Positions 1-9,900 of a DNA stretch of 31,855 nucleotides are shown here, one piece after another. The notes beneath the pieces are model-generated. The model saw only the letters and a program-made list of their open reading frames with translations, had not been told where the DNA came from and did not search any database. Numbering within the stretch: the stretch's first letter is position 1; every line of letters begins with the position of its first letter. Both the position numbers and the translations under genes were made by a program. Source of the DNA: Apostichopus californicus (lineage: Eukaryota > Echinodermata > Holothuroidea > Aspidochirotida > Stichopodidae); contig JAIPMN010004350.1 of the NCBI GenBank assembly GCA_020650975.1, positions 1 through 31,855 on the forward strand, given 5' to 3'.

Positions 1-1663
1 CACTTCTCCCACCATATCAAGTATATTTTCAGGTGATTTATACCAGAAGATATAGTTTTGGGGGTGTTTTAAGGCTTAGGTGTCCGGAATTAGAAGTGTC
101 CATGCTACTAGTAGCAGCCACTAATGATAATAATGGTTAGGAAAAGTCCGAAGAACTTACACATCATGAAGAGTATGGTACTTTGGGAGACTATACTGTG
201 AATGTGATATTAAACTTTAAAGCTTGCCGCATTTGATATGCAGATAACTGAAATAAATGTTATTGTACACGATGTTATCCTTCTATGCCTACGCAATGTA
301 AAAGTAGGTCCTGTAACTAACTATAAAAGTCAAATCCCGAAATCCAAGGACGGACCAGTAGTAGTATATATTACTAAACACTAATAGTGTTATTAGAACT
401 GTAAATACTAGGTAGTAATCAATAGAAGTGCTACTCCTCGCCAGGCCTGTCACAAACATCACAGGTACGTAGGTTTAACTGACACTGACAGTTATAGTTT
501 TTTTTTAACAGTTTTAGGCTAGCTGTTAGTGTTACTTCATCAAACAAAGTTAACCAAAAAAAGATGAAGAACTCAAATACGGAAAGAAATACAATGAATC
601 GGTTACCCAAACCGTCCATAGATTAAGGGCTTAGTTTTCCTTTTCGTCTGTCTCACCAGATCCTAACGAAACGAGGGATTTTGATAGGGAGTCCGTTATT
701 TAGGTTTACCTGTTACGTGGTACGTGAAGATAAACTTCTTATCGTTTGAGCCTAGGTACGCACGTTCCTTGGCTGATGCCATCAGTCTGTCCCTAAGTTC
801 GATTGCAGGGTCAATTCCACGTTTAGAAAATATATCAGACGTTTGTATAATTTTGATAATTTTTCCACTGTGTCATGCTGCTTTTAAAGATTCAATGGTG
901 ATTCTATATTTTTAAAATAACTTTTATAAATAATTAAGATCTATCTTGTGAGCAAAAACAACTTCTCTGGTGACTTTCTTCAGAAATAATTAAAGGCATT
1001 ACTGATTATTCATATTAAAGCCCGCGTATCCGCGTAGACTTCCTCTTGCCAGCTTTGTCGCGGACGCACAGCGACAGACATCCAAAGCAACAATATCTGC
1101 AAGCAATCGCAATATTTCTACCCAGCGGTGTGTAAGTATATTATTAGGCTATTAGCACATTGACATGCTTTCTTAGTGCGTTGTTTTGGAACGTGGAATT
1201 TTTTCATTTGCCGTTTGTGTGAGATGTTTCAAGTAGCTGCATCATGCCAACCTCCACTTCGCAGTTAGGCCTACAACAACTTATGGTTGCGGATAGCATA
1301 ACTCACTGAGCCTATTATTAGTAGTACTAATGTAGCCTAGGCCTAGGCTAAGTTAGCGTAACTTCAGTGAAGCCTAACGAAGTTATATATTCCACAGACC
1401 AAACAACACTTTTTCCACATAGATAAGATAAAGGATTAGACCCAGGCTAATAGCAGTAGCTTTTCTGTAACTTACATGAAATACCTAATGTTTTTCTAGA
1501 ACTTAGAAGTTCCTAGTTCCTAGAAGTCACTCACAGTAATGCTAACATGATACTAGTAAGTAACAGTAACACAGTAGTCAGTAACAGCTAACAGTTAGGC
1601 GTAATTAACATCAGGGTCCTAAATGCAGATAGAGATTTAGCTTGCATGGCTTCAGTAAGTTAC
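1..1663. other. Upstream non-coding DNA, no gene recognised
   Basis: AT-rich sequence with only short chance open frames. A locally CpG-richer patch lies around 1020-1090 and could be part of a promoter or an old insertion; I found no TATA box or exon that can be tied to it. Untranslated 5' exons of the + strand gene could lie here unseen. Confidence 0.5.
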
Positions 1664-1978
1664 TTAAAGGGTGTGAAGTCTCGCGCAAAAAGAAACGTCT
1701 AATGCAGGTAATCTGACCTAGTTTCGAATGAGGTGTAACTGTAACAGAAGTGTTAGATACCACCATCGATCCCAGAAAATACGCACACAGCTTGCTACCG
1801 TCGGTAATTAGACACTAGTGTACAGTCAGTACATACAGCTGCGGTCAATACCCACAGCACAGTGTACAAACTATACAGCGATGGACATCTCAGGTCCAGC
1901 TAAAGAAAACAAGGTATCACGTTTCATTACTGTGACCTGCATTTTGTAGCGACAAGCAGAAAACTTCACTTGCAAGCA
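1664..1978. mobile_element. TTAA-type miniature transposon, right end truncated
   Basis: This begins with TTAA (1664-1667) then AGGGTGTGAAG and is closely similar over about 300 bases to the complete copy at 14538-14911. Similarity stops near 1978 after TGCAAGCA, so the right terminal inverted repeat and second TTAA are missing. It has no coding capacity. Divergence is mostly point changes plus a few small indels. Confidence 0.75.
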
Positions 1979-3622
1979 CTTGTACAAATAACTAATAATA
2001 TGATGCACTTTGCCTGTTTTGAATGGTTATAGGACCACTAACCCACAATGACTGAAGGCTATGCCAAGTTCTTCATGTAGTGCATGCAGGTTATATTGAG
2101 TATTGTTACCAGCAATTTATAAGTCTCATCCAGAGGACGCAACATCTCAAGAATGTTTGCGTCTGCTCAGAAAAACTTGCATCCCTGCAGTCCTACATGG
2201 AAACATGCATCTTAAAATACCTCTACAGTAACACACAATTGTCAGTGATAACGACCCCTGGCAACAGATCGGCATGTGGGCATCAGAAGCGTATAGTGAA
2301 AGGCCTATAATGTGTTCGAAAAAATCATATGAGGAAACCCTTAACCAAATTGCGAAGCACCATATGCAAGCCTGGATGGCATGCAATGCACACTTCTGTA
2401 TGGTATACAACTCTTTACAAAAGTGTCTGTGAAAATATTATAGGCTATGCATATGCTGTGAATGTTGGAAATCAGTGTTAATTGAATCGAGTGTCTAGAC
2501 AGAAAATGCCATTATAAAAATACTTAACTTTTCTACTGTACTTCAAAGGGTTTGTTTCTCAAATAAAGGTTGGGTCCGTTGGACGCAAGCAGTATGAAGA
2601 TTTGATATCCTGGGCTAAAGCATTGCGTCACGGACACAGAATTCTGAATCTGTGATAAAGCTGATATTACTTATGAGCTTTTAAGCTATTAAGCCTAGAG
2701 GCCTTGATAAATTTGAAGTGTGTTGCTAAACACAACATGTGTACTGGCTTTTTCCATTAATTCTGTTAACCGATGAAATATAAAATGCAGTGTTCTGTAA
2801 ATGGGAAAATATGAAATACTTCTGAAATTCAAGTGGGCAATGTTTGCAAAGGTCAGCAATATTGATTTTTCATTCCACAGCAATGTTAAAAGTTCTGCAA
2901 GATATTGTATGCCCATGAAAGGTCTTAGTCATTGACTCAAAGACTTAAAACTACTTGCATTCAGCAGATGCAACTGTTGCTTTCACAAATTAAAACAAAC
3001 AAAATCACAAATGAATATTTGTAACATCTCAGAACACATCACTATCCTATGTTTTTATTCATCAAACTTCTTGCAGTCTTCACAAGTAACAAATATTTAT
3101 AATACAGTCACATGTTGCAATGCTTCAAAATAGCACTAGCAACATACATATATCACAGCGGTGTGTGATCAAACAATAAGGACACAAACATAATGTTGAT
3201 TTTAACGAGGTATAATTAGTGCTTCGTCTTACTAGATATCTACTGAACACAACTGATGACATTTACATCTTATATACTCTTTGACAATGGATCACAGAGG
3301 ATGAAACAGGAAGTTGCTCTGTCCACATATTTACCTATCTCCTTAAACAGAGATTAAGCTACAACACTATGACATCACACATGATGTCATACTTAATGTT
3401 ACTTTCTTGGTATGACAGATATGAGATGCACAGAGAGGTGTGTAAGGCTTCTGATTGTAGAATAACTGTGGGGGAAGTTAAAAGTGTAAGGACTTTATGA
3501 TTTCATGTTAGACCTAGTAACTTAATGGATCAGTAATATCTCTAGGAAATGTGATGTAGGAAGACACTCTGTCTGTGCTGCCAGCTAAGTGATGTAAATG
3601 TGAATTTGAGGTAAAAGGAAGA
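1979..3622. other. Non-coding DNA, nothing recognised
   Basis: AT-rich with scattered short open frames on both strands, none showing domain-like composition or exon boundaries that could be joined. No repeat shared with the rest of the window was noticed. Confidence 0.45.
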
Positions 3623-3826
3623 GTTACAGTAGATGTCTGTAAAATACTCTGTTACATACATGTTAAGTGTTCTCCTGGCTTAAAATAGTGAACGGTGCTT
3701 TACTGATTATTAAGAATTAGTTACAGTAGTTACAGTAGATGTCTGTAAAATACTCTCTGTTACATACATGTTAAGTGTTCTCCTGGCTTAAATAGTTAAC
3801 GGTTGTTTACTGATTATTAAGAATTG
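3623..3826. repeat. Tandem duplication, two copies with a 106-bp offset
   Basis: A block starting GTTACAGTAGATGTCTG occurs at 3623 and again at 3729. Both run through a shared stretch with GTTAAGTGTTCTCCTGG to ACTGATTATTAAGAATT. The copies differ by an extra CT and a few substitutions, so the duplication is fairly recent. It lies in non-coding DNA upstream of LRWD1. Confidence 0.85.
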
Positions 3827-4449
3827 AGTTTTCTTTGGCCGACTACCGTTCATGGACACATGGTTTTACTGAGGGGATGTAAAGTTTTGGGATGTTGCCA
3901 ACCTGGGATGCAAGTTGAAGAATAACAGTTCTCCACTTGATTGAAACAATTATATTAGCCTAGTATACAGTATATACTGTACACTAAAGAAATCCTGAAA
4001 AGAAAACAATCTAGTTAGTTTCTTACTTTTCATCAGTTTTGTCAGGAACGTTCTTAATTCATTCTTCAATCAATGAATACTGTAGGTCGTCTTCCTGATT
4101 AAACAAAAGCGATATTAAGGTACCCCATCAGCATCTTTTGCAGTTCAGTTAAATTTAAAGAGTCTTGGTGTCGGTAAAGTAGATTGAGTAGTTCTCTTTT
4201 AGCTTCGATTCAGAGTTGATTTGTAGTGCTGTTTGTAACCTGTGTTACTCAAGGAATAGTGTCAGGTCCCTTGCTGATCATTAATTACATATTAATTAAC
4301 GTAATGTTAACCTGTATATATCCTATCTAAAATGAAGAAGTTTGCTGATGGCATCAAGTTGTATTCATGAATTGTCTGTAAAACTGGTGCTGATTTATTC
4401 CCAAAAAGGATCTTAATAATCTTTTTATGTAATCTCAGGATTTGCAGAT
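3827..4449. other. Non-coding DNA, nothing recognised
   Basis: AT-rich sequence between the 106-bp tandem duplication and the Penelope-like insertion. No open frame or repeat of note. Confidence 0.45.
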
Positions 4450-4478
4450 AAATTCTTTTAATATGTAATAGTAGGTTG

Positions 4479-4517
4479 GCCTGACGTTTCGATCCTAGCA
4501 GGATCTTCTTCAGAGGC
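4479..4517 (-). ncRNA. Hammerhead-ribozyme-like motif in the Penelope terminal repeat
   Basis: On the minus strand the order is GCCT, CTGAAGA, an extra A, a perfect stem GATCCT/AGGATC with loop GCT, GAAAC, GTC, then AGGC. GCCT pairs with AGGC (stem I), CTGAAGA and GAAA match the two conserved hammerhead core segments, and GTC is a usual cleavage triplet, which would place cleavage between 4483 and 4482. Stem III could only form through the self-complementary ACGT, as in dimeric minimal hammerheads. Penelope-like elements are known to carry hammerhead motifs. One A between the core and stem II exceeds the canonical form, so catalysis is uncertain. Confidence 0.65.
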
Positions 4518-4846
4518 TAAATGACAAGTACAGTAACAGAAGGGACAAAAACACGCACAGAAAACAGACAGGTTAATGAGCACGGTGAACACAATGAGAT
4601 GGATGAAAGGGGATTATAAGTGGACAATGGATGGTGAGAAGAAAGCAACAGGGAAAGAGGAGAGGAAGGAGATAAACAGAGGAGGGACAAAGAGAGGATT
4701 AAAGGAACAGGGTAGGGAATAAACTGGAGAGGGACAAAGACAGAAAGGTGTGGAGAAAAAAAAAGGAGGGGAAGAGAGCTGTGGGAGGATGGGAGAAAGG
4801 GGGGGGGAGGGAACAAGGGGAGAAGGAGTGGGGGACAGAAGAAAAG

Positions 4847-5091
4847 TTAGTCATGACCTTCCTGAATGTTCAACCCATGAGGTTGAATGGTGCGAAGGCG
4901 TTGCATCCAGAGCCTCTCTCTGCTGATTCGTACTAGGTCAGGGCGGCTACCTAAGGATTCAATCCCCTGTAAGGACATGTCGTTAATGGTATGGTTGGGA
5001 AGGTTAAAATGTTCTCCAACTGGGGTCTCAGTCTTCATGGTGTTGACTGTGGATCTGTGACCATAGAATCGCTTCTTGAGGGTGGTTTTGA
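4847..5091 (-). pseudogene. Penelope-like GIY-YIG ORF, C-terminal remnant
   Basis: The minus-strand frame running into the TAA at 4849-4847 encodes RFYGHRSTVN, then TPVGEHFNLPNHTINDM, QGIESLGSRPDLVRISRERL and a tail ending RTIQPHGLNIQEGHD. This is the typical end of the GIY-YIG endonuclease module of Penelope-like retroelements: the Arg of the RFYGHR segment, the Glu of PVGEHFN and the QPHGLN end block are kept. The GIY and YIG strands and the whole reverse transcriptase are missing upstream, where the frame meets the inverted terminal segment. It is a 5'-truncated, non-functional fragment. Confidence 0.85.
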
Positions 5092-5160
5092 ATTACACAG
5101 GCTCTCTAGTGGATAAGCAGTTTGCTAACAGTTTTATTTTATTTTCAAATTCTTTTAATA

Positions 5161-6655
5161 CTTAGGGACCCAACCACCATCATTAATCATTTTTTGATAG
5201 AGCTTACCATCATTCTTTTTTTAAATTCCAGTTGTGAGTTTTTAAGTAGTTTAATGCTTCTTTATGCACAAGACTAAAGACTTGATCAAGTCTAAATATG
5301 ACATTATCAAGCCACATATGCACCATTTTGTTTCCATATAGTTCTTTATTCATGACAATGTTGATTTTGCAAATGCTGAATCTAAAATACCGGCACTTAA
5401 AGATGTCATTGGTTCCAGTGTCAACACAGTTAACAGTCTGCCTTGAAAATTGTATATGAAAAACAGAAAGACAACAAATGGTAGCATAAATCCTAGTGGA
5501 CCACAAATGTTTGCATTGACACAATGCCTCACAAATATGCTCTCAGCTACGCTTAGAACATCACTGGTAAACATTTAATTAAGTTTATTTCAATTGTTAC
5601 CATCATCTTTTTCTCAATCTTTGAAAAAGAAGTTGGAAATGAGAAAAAAAAAATAGTGAACACTCAACAACCCTGCTGTTGCCTACTTCATTTGAAATCA
5701 TGAAAATCTTTTTGTCTGTCTGGAAGTGTTAATGTTGTATATATAGTCAGAACTATCGTCTACAATGCCCTGTTAATTATGAATGTCTGTTCTTTCCTTG
5801 GCTAGTGGCCAAAGTAATTTATTGCTATTTTATGTGTAGTCAGAAGGATGGGGGAGGGGGGGGGGAGGGTAATGTTAACAAAGGATTATATACATTATTT
5901 TCTTGATTGATTGAGTCTTACATTCTTTGAGGAAAAAGGAAATACATAATATTGTTACAGCAGTGTCCCATATGTTATTTAAACCAAGTTCTTGAAGGAC
6001 TTTGTTGTGTTTGGAAAATTGCCAAGTCTGTGGAAAGGTTGATTCTTTGTGTCATACTATAGTTTGCATTCCTTTTTCACGACATGTTTGATTTCTGAAA
6101 CCCATTGTCTGGGATCTTGGCCATTTTATTTCGATATTTACCATGTTCAGTTTTTACATATAGCACTGTTCTTGAAAAGACTTTTTTTTTTTTCATGATA
6201 GTGGTAAGTTTTTAACTACCAGAAAGGTGGATGCTAAGTACCGTAGAAGACAGTATTAAAGAAAAAGAACATATTGTCAGTCAGTTCCATTCATAGAATT
6301 CCAAGCACAAAGTGTCAAATTGACGTTGATAATCGAAAGCAATGTTGGCAAATGGCATGTTGGCATTTTGGTTAGCTGAAAAATGATTTTCAGAAACATT
6401 TATGACAAACTTTAGAATTGTTTATGGACTTTGCCTCAAAATGTGTTTCAGTACTTAAGATGTGACAATAGTTAAATGTCATTTCTTGGAAAACATGGAA
6501 AACATCAAAAAGCTAAATAAAAATTTGTAAAGAAAGAGGATTATTTATTTGTTTTTTTTCTATATTCAAAACTTTAGAAAGTAAAAAAAAATGAAACAAA
6601 AAAAAATTTAAATTTAAATTTAATTAATTGTTTTGTCTTTGGAAGGGCTTGAACA
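5161..6655. other. Non-coding DNA upstream of the LRWD1 start
   Basis: Open frames on the minus strand at 5210-5574 are short, overlap each other and look like no known family. The stretch 6570-6635 is A/T-only, with runs of AAATTT and TTAATTAA. A possible acceptor, TTTTGTCTTTGGAAG, ends at 6645, eleven bases before the LRWD1 ATG; this would imply an untranslated exon further upstream, which I cannot place. Confidence 0.5.
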
Positions 6656-6988
6656 ATGGCTCAACCAGCCCCGACCAAGACGTGGTCCAGTAGTCCACTG
6701 GTGGAGAGGATGATATTGGATTTCACCGGCTGCTCCACCCTTCAAGACGTCCTCAATCTGGACCTCTCCAAGCGCAAGATATCCACTCTAGATCCGGCCG
6801 TCTTTTCCAAAATGGTCGGTCTGGAGGTCCTGAATCTGTCGAACAACCGTATTTCGGGTTTTCCGATCAATCTGGGACTGAGGAAGCTCCGGATCCTTAA
6901 CCTCCATCACAATCACCTCAAGTCAGTGGCTACCTTGGAGCAATTCCCTGACCTGGAGGAGCTGAACATCGAGAACAATCTCTTGTCC
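6656..6988 (+). CDS. LRWD1: LRWD1 coding exon 1, start codon and leucine-rich repeats
   Basis: 111 codons from ATG to the donor TCC|GTAAGT, phase 0. The first about 28 residues precede the repeats; then come LNLDLSKRKISTL, LEVLNLSNNRIS, LRILNLHHNHLKS and LEELNIENN at the usual 21-23 residue spacing. The open frame runs nine codons into the intron before a stop, so the donor rather than the stop ends the exon. Confidence 0.93.
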
Positions 6989-9900
6989 GTAAGTAGTCAG
7001 TACAGAGTACAAGTATGAGCGTACAATGTATTCCAGTATCTGTGTCATCGGATCGTACGACTTATGTGTTCAAAACTTTTAGGCTGGTATCAGATCTATA
7101 AGGGTAGATCATGAAGATAGGCATATTGTTTGTTGTGTTTTTAACTGTATGGTCGTCATAATTTACAGTACAACTTACTAGGAAAGATGTTTGTATATCC
7201 TACCATGTTGGAAACTTGTGAATGAATGCAACTGGTACTTCCTTCCATGCATCTTTAGATTTTGTTGCTTTTTCTCTCATAAACTGCAAGAAAAGTAAAG
7301 ATAGTTTAATGGTGTGCACCAGTCCAAAGGTATGATCCTATGTAAGAAAGTAACTGTTTTGCATGTTGCATAGTAATTTTTTTATGTTTATTAAGTTGCT
7401 CAATACTTATAACAGACAAACAATACTATACAGTTTTGCATTTGTTTATATTAAGTTGGTCATGTACAGTATGCGTAGCAGTTTGAATTTACATTATTCG
7501 ATAAAGGCATTCCCTGCTTGTTTCATTGGACCATACAGTATCAGCAGCCATGTTCCCTATACTTAACGTGTATTAAGAAAATTACAATTTATTTTCATTT
7601 CATGCTAGTCACCTTGATTCCATATCAACATTCCCTTTGTTTCACTTGTTCCAGGTGACATTATGCACTTTGTTATCCCATTATCTCATAAATAGGCAGT
7701 TCTTCTAGCAAGGACTTGAAAATTGTCACAAACCAGAACCGCAGTGAATGAATTACCGTAGTAAATAAAGACAGAGCTATTTATACAATTTTGTATGGCA
7801 ATTTTGTGGTTTCCTACAGTAGTCTTCTCATGATGAAAAAGTCAAGACACTGAGGGTTTCATACATGTATGATGGTATATGGTCAATTTGCAAAAGTAAG
7901 GGCATTAATGTTCTTTCAAAGGATATTGGTGATGAAGATCTCGCTGATTTTACCCAGCTGTTTAGTTACAGTAACTATCGTTTAGCAATCGTTTAGCAAT
8001 GTGATTCTCCAATGGTTTGACCAAATTCCGCCATAAATGCAGAGAATTATGGAGTGTTAGCTCAGTGGTTAACGCCGGTGGTTAACGCTGGTGCCTTCCA
8101 ATCATAAGGGTGCCTTCTAATCATAAGGTCCCCGTTTCGAGTCACTCCAAGATTAATGTATGTCGTCCAGTTGTTGACAATTGACAATTCATAATCATGG
8201 TCAGCTTGCGGCTTTGATAAGCCAATGAGGCTTCTTCGCGAGTTCCTGCTTGCAGGAGGATCTTAAATACAAACAATTATACTAGTAAATGTCGTGAGTC
8301 AAACTGCATGAAGCAAGGCGAAATTTCCTTAACTTTGCCCATGCGTCAAATTTTATCGTATAGTTCCACCAGATGGGTGAAATATTCCACGAAAGTGTCT
8401 CAAAATACAAAATTGTTGTTTCTTAGTTTCACTGTGGGAACTGTGGCTGTTTTCATGTCAAAGGCTTTGTAGATTAATATTGCGATTGACAAAAGTGGTT
8501 AAAATTTGACTAACGAACACAGCAAAGTTCTACAGGCTCATCTGTGCAGCTATGTATGTATACATGTAACACAGTACACAAATTTAGGGAACATACGAAT
8601 TGACCGTATTCTACCATACTGTACCAACACGATGTTTGATCTTTGCATACATGTAATGCTATTTTTCTCGGGTGAATTATTCCTTGTTCATTCATAAATC
8701 CTCTCCACCATATGTTAACCCACCGTTCGATTTTGCTCCTCAGATCGCCGATCACTACATCGCCGTCTACATGTTGCCAAAATTAAAAATTCTCAACGGC
8801 AAGGATGTGGACATCCGCGAGACTGTGCAGAATATGGAGGACACCCTCATGGCCAAGGTACTATAAGAGTTTTAGACCTTGTTGTGCTTCTAAGTAGTCA
8901 TGCTTACCTGGATTCATGAAAGAGTTAATCTTAATAACGAAGCCCGTCTGTATTTATCTTGATTACCCATGTAAAATTTTAGGGTCTCATTTCCTTTGTT
9001 CCAATGCACCATCGACTATCTGTTGTCATTCTTACGTCGTACAGGTGACTGAAGTGTGGAACGATAATTTTCTGGCAGAGTTAACGGACTGCATGTCGAA
9101 AGCTGAGATCAGACAGCTGGAGGAAAACTTCATTGAAATGCTCAACACTCAGATACAGTTTGGACCGGATGCTCTGGTCGATTTTACAAATTACATGGTC
9201 AGTTTATGACGCCTTTCCTTATTTATGGTATTCTTTACGGTATGGTATTATTAAGAAGTAGTGGGATGGGGGTGGGCAAGGGGGGTGGGCAAAGAGGGTA
9301 AAGGTTGGGATGAATATAAGTTTTGAGAAGCATTCTAGTGCAATATGGAACAACCAAGATATCAGTTTAATCCCAAGTTTCCTTGGACAGCTCCTCCAGA
9401 AAAGTTCCGGTGATCTCTCAAAGGTTGGTAAAAAACTGGTTATAATATGAAGCTGAAACCACAGCATCTGTTTACAATGTGCTTTATTCACCTGCTGTAC
9501 TGGTAATGGCTAACAGCTCATCTCACTCTTACCATACGTACAGAAAGTTGATTTTTGGTCCTCTTCTTCTCTTCTCCATCCAGCTCACAACGTTAGCTGA
9601 GAAGCATGTGGCATCACAGACCACTCACCTACGTAAACCTCTGTTGGAGCAGCCGTCCCTGCCGGTGAACAACAAAGTACAGATTCTGATCCAGGACGAG
9701 AGAGGACACACCATCCAACAGACCATAGACTTTGGGAACGGAACCTCCGTGGTCTTGGAAGATGCAGAGAGCGAAGTCGATCGTGTGGAGAAGAGGCAGC
9801 CCGATGGTGAGGAATTTTTTTTTATCTCCGACCGTTTTGTTCATCATAAACAAAGGGACAAGAAGGGATATTACCAGTTTTGGTCTCTTTCTCCGCTATC

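Larger units (their letters stand above)
4450..5160 (-). mobile_element. Penelope-like retroelement, 5'-truncated, with 14-bp target-site duplication
   Basis: The 14-mer AAATTCTTTTAATA occurs at 4450-4463 and 5147-5160 and brackets the insertion 4464-5146. Read on the minus strand the element contains the C-terminal part of a GIY-YIG type ORF (about 5091-4847), a pyrimidine-rich stretch (about 4840-4550), and a terminal segment with a hammerhead-like fold (4517-4479). At its other edge (about 5094-5146) lies a segment in the opposite orientation, with GGATAAGCAGTTTGCTAACA, that also belongs to the terminal-repeat tail seen at 28373-28430. This fits Penelope-like elements, which often carry inverted terminal fragments and variable target-site duplications. 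The reverse transcriptase is absent, so the copy cannot move on its own. Confidence 0.85.

Noticed and set aside
4517..4816. Minus-strand Ser/Pro/Leu-rich open frame
   Set aside because: It is the complement of a purine-rich tract inside the Penelope-like insertion, low complexity and without family resemblance.
5210..5574. Two overlapping minus-strand open frames
   Set aside because: Overlap in different frames, Cys/Phe-rich chance composition, no domain or splice context.
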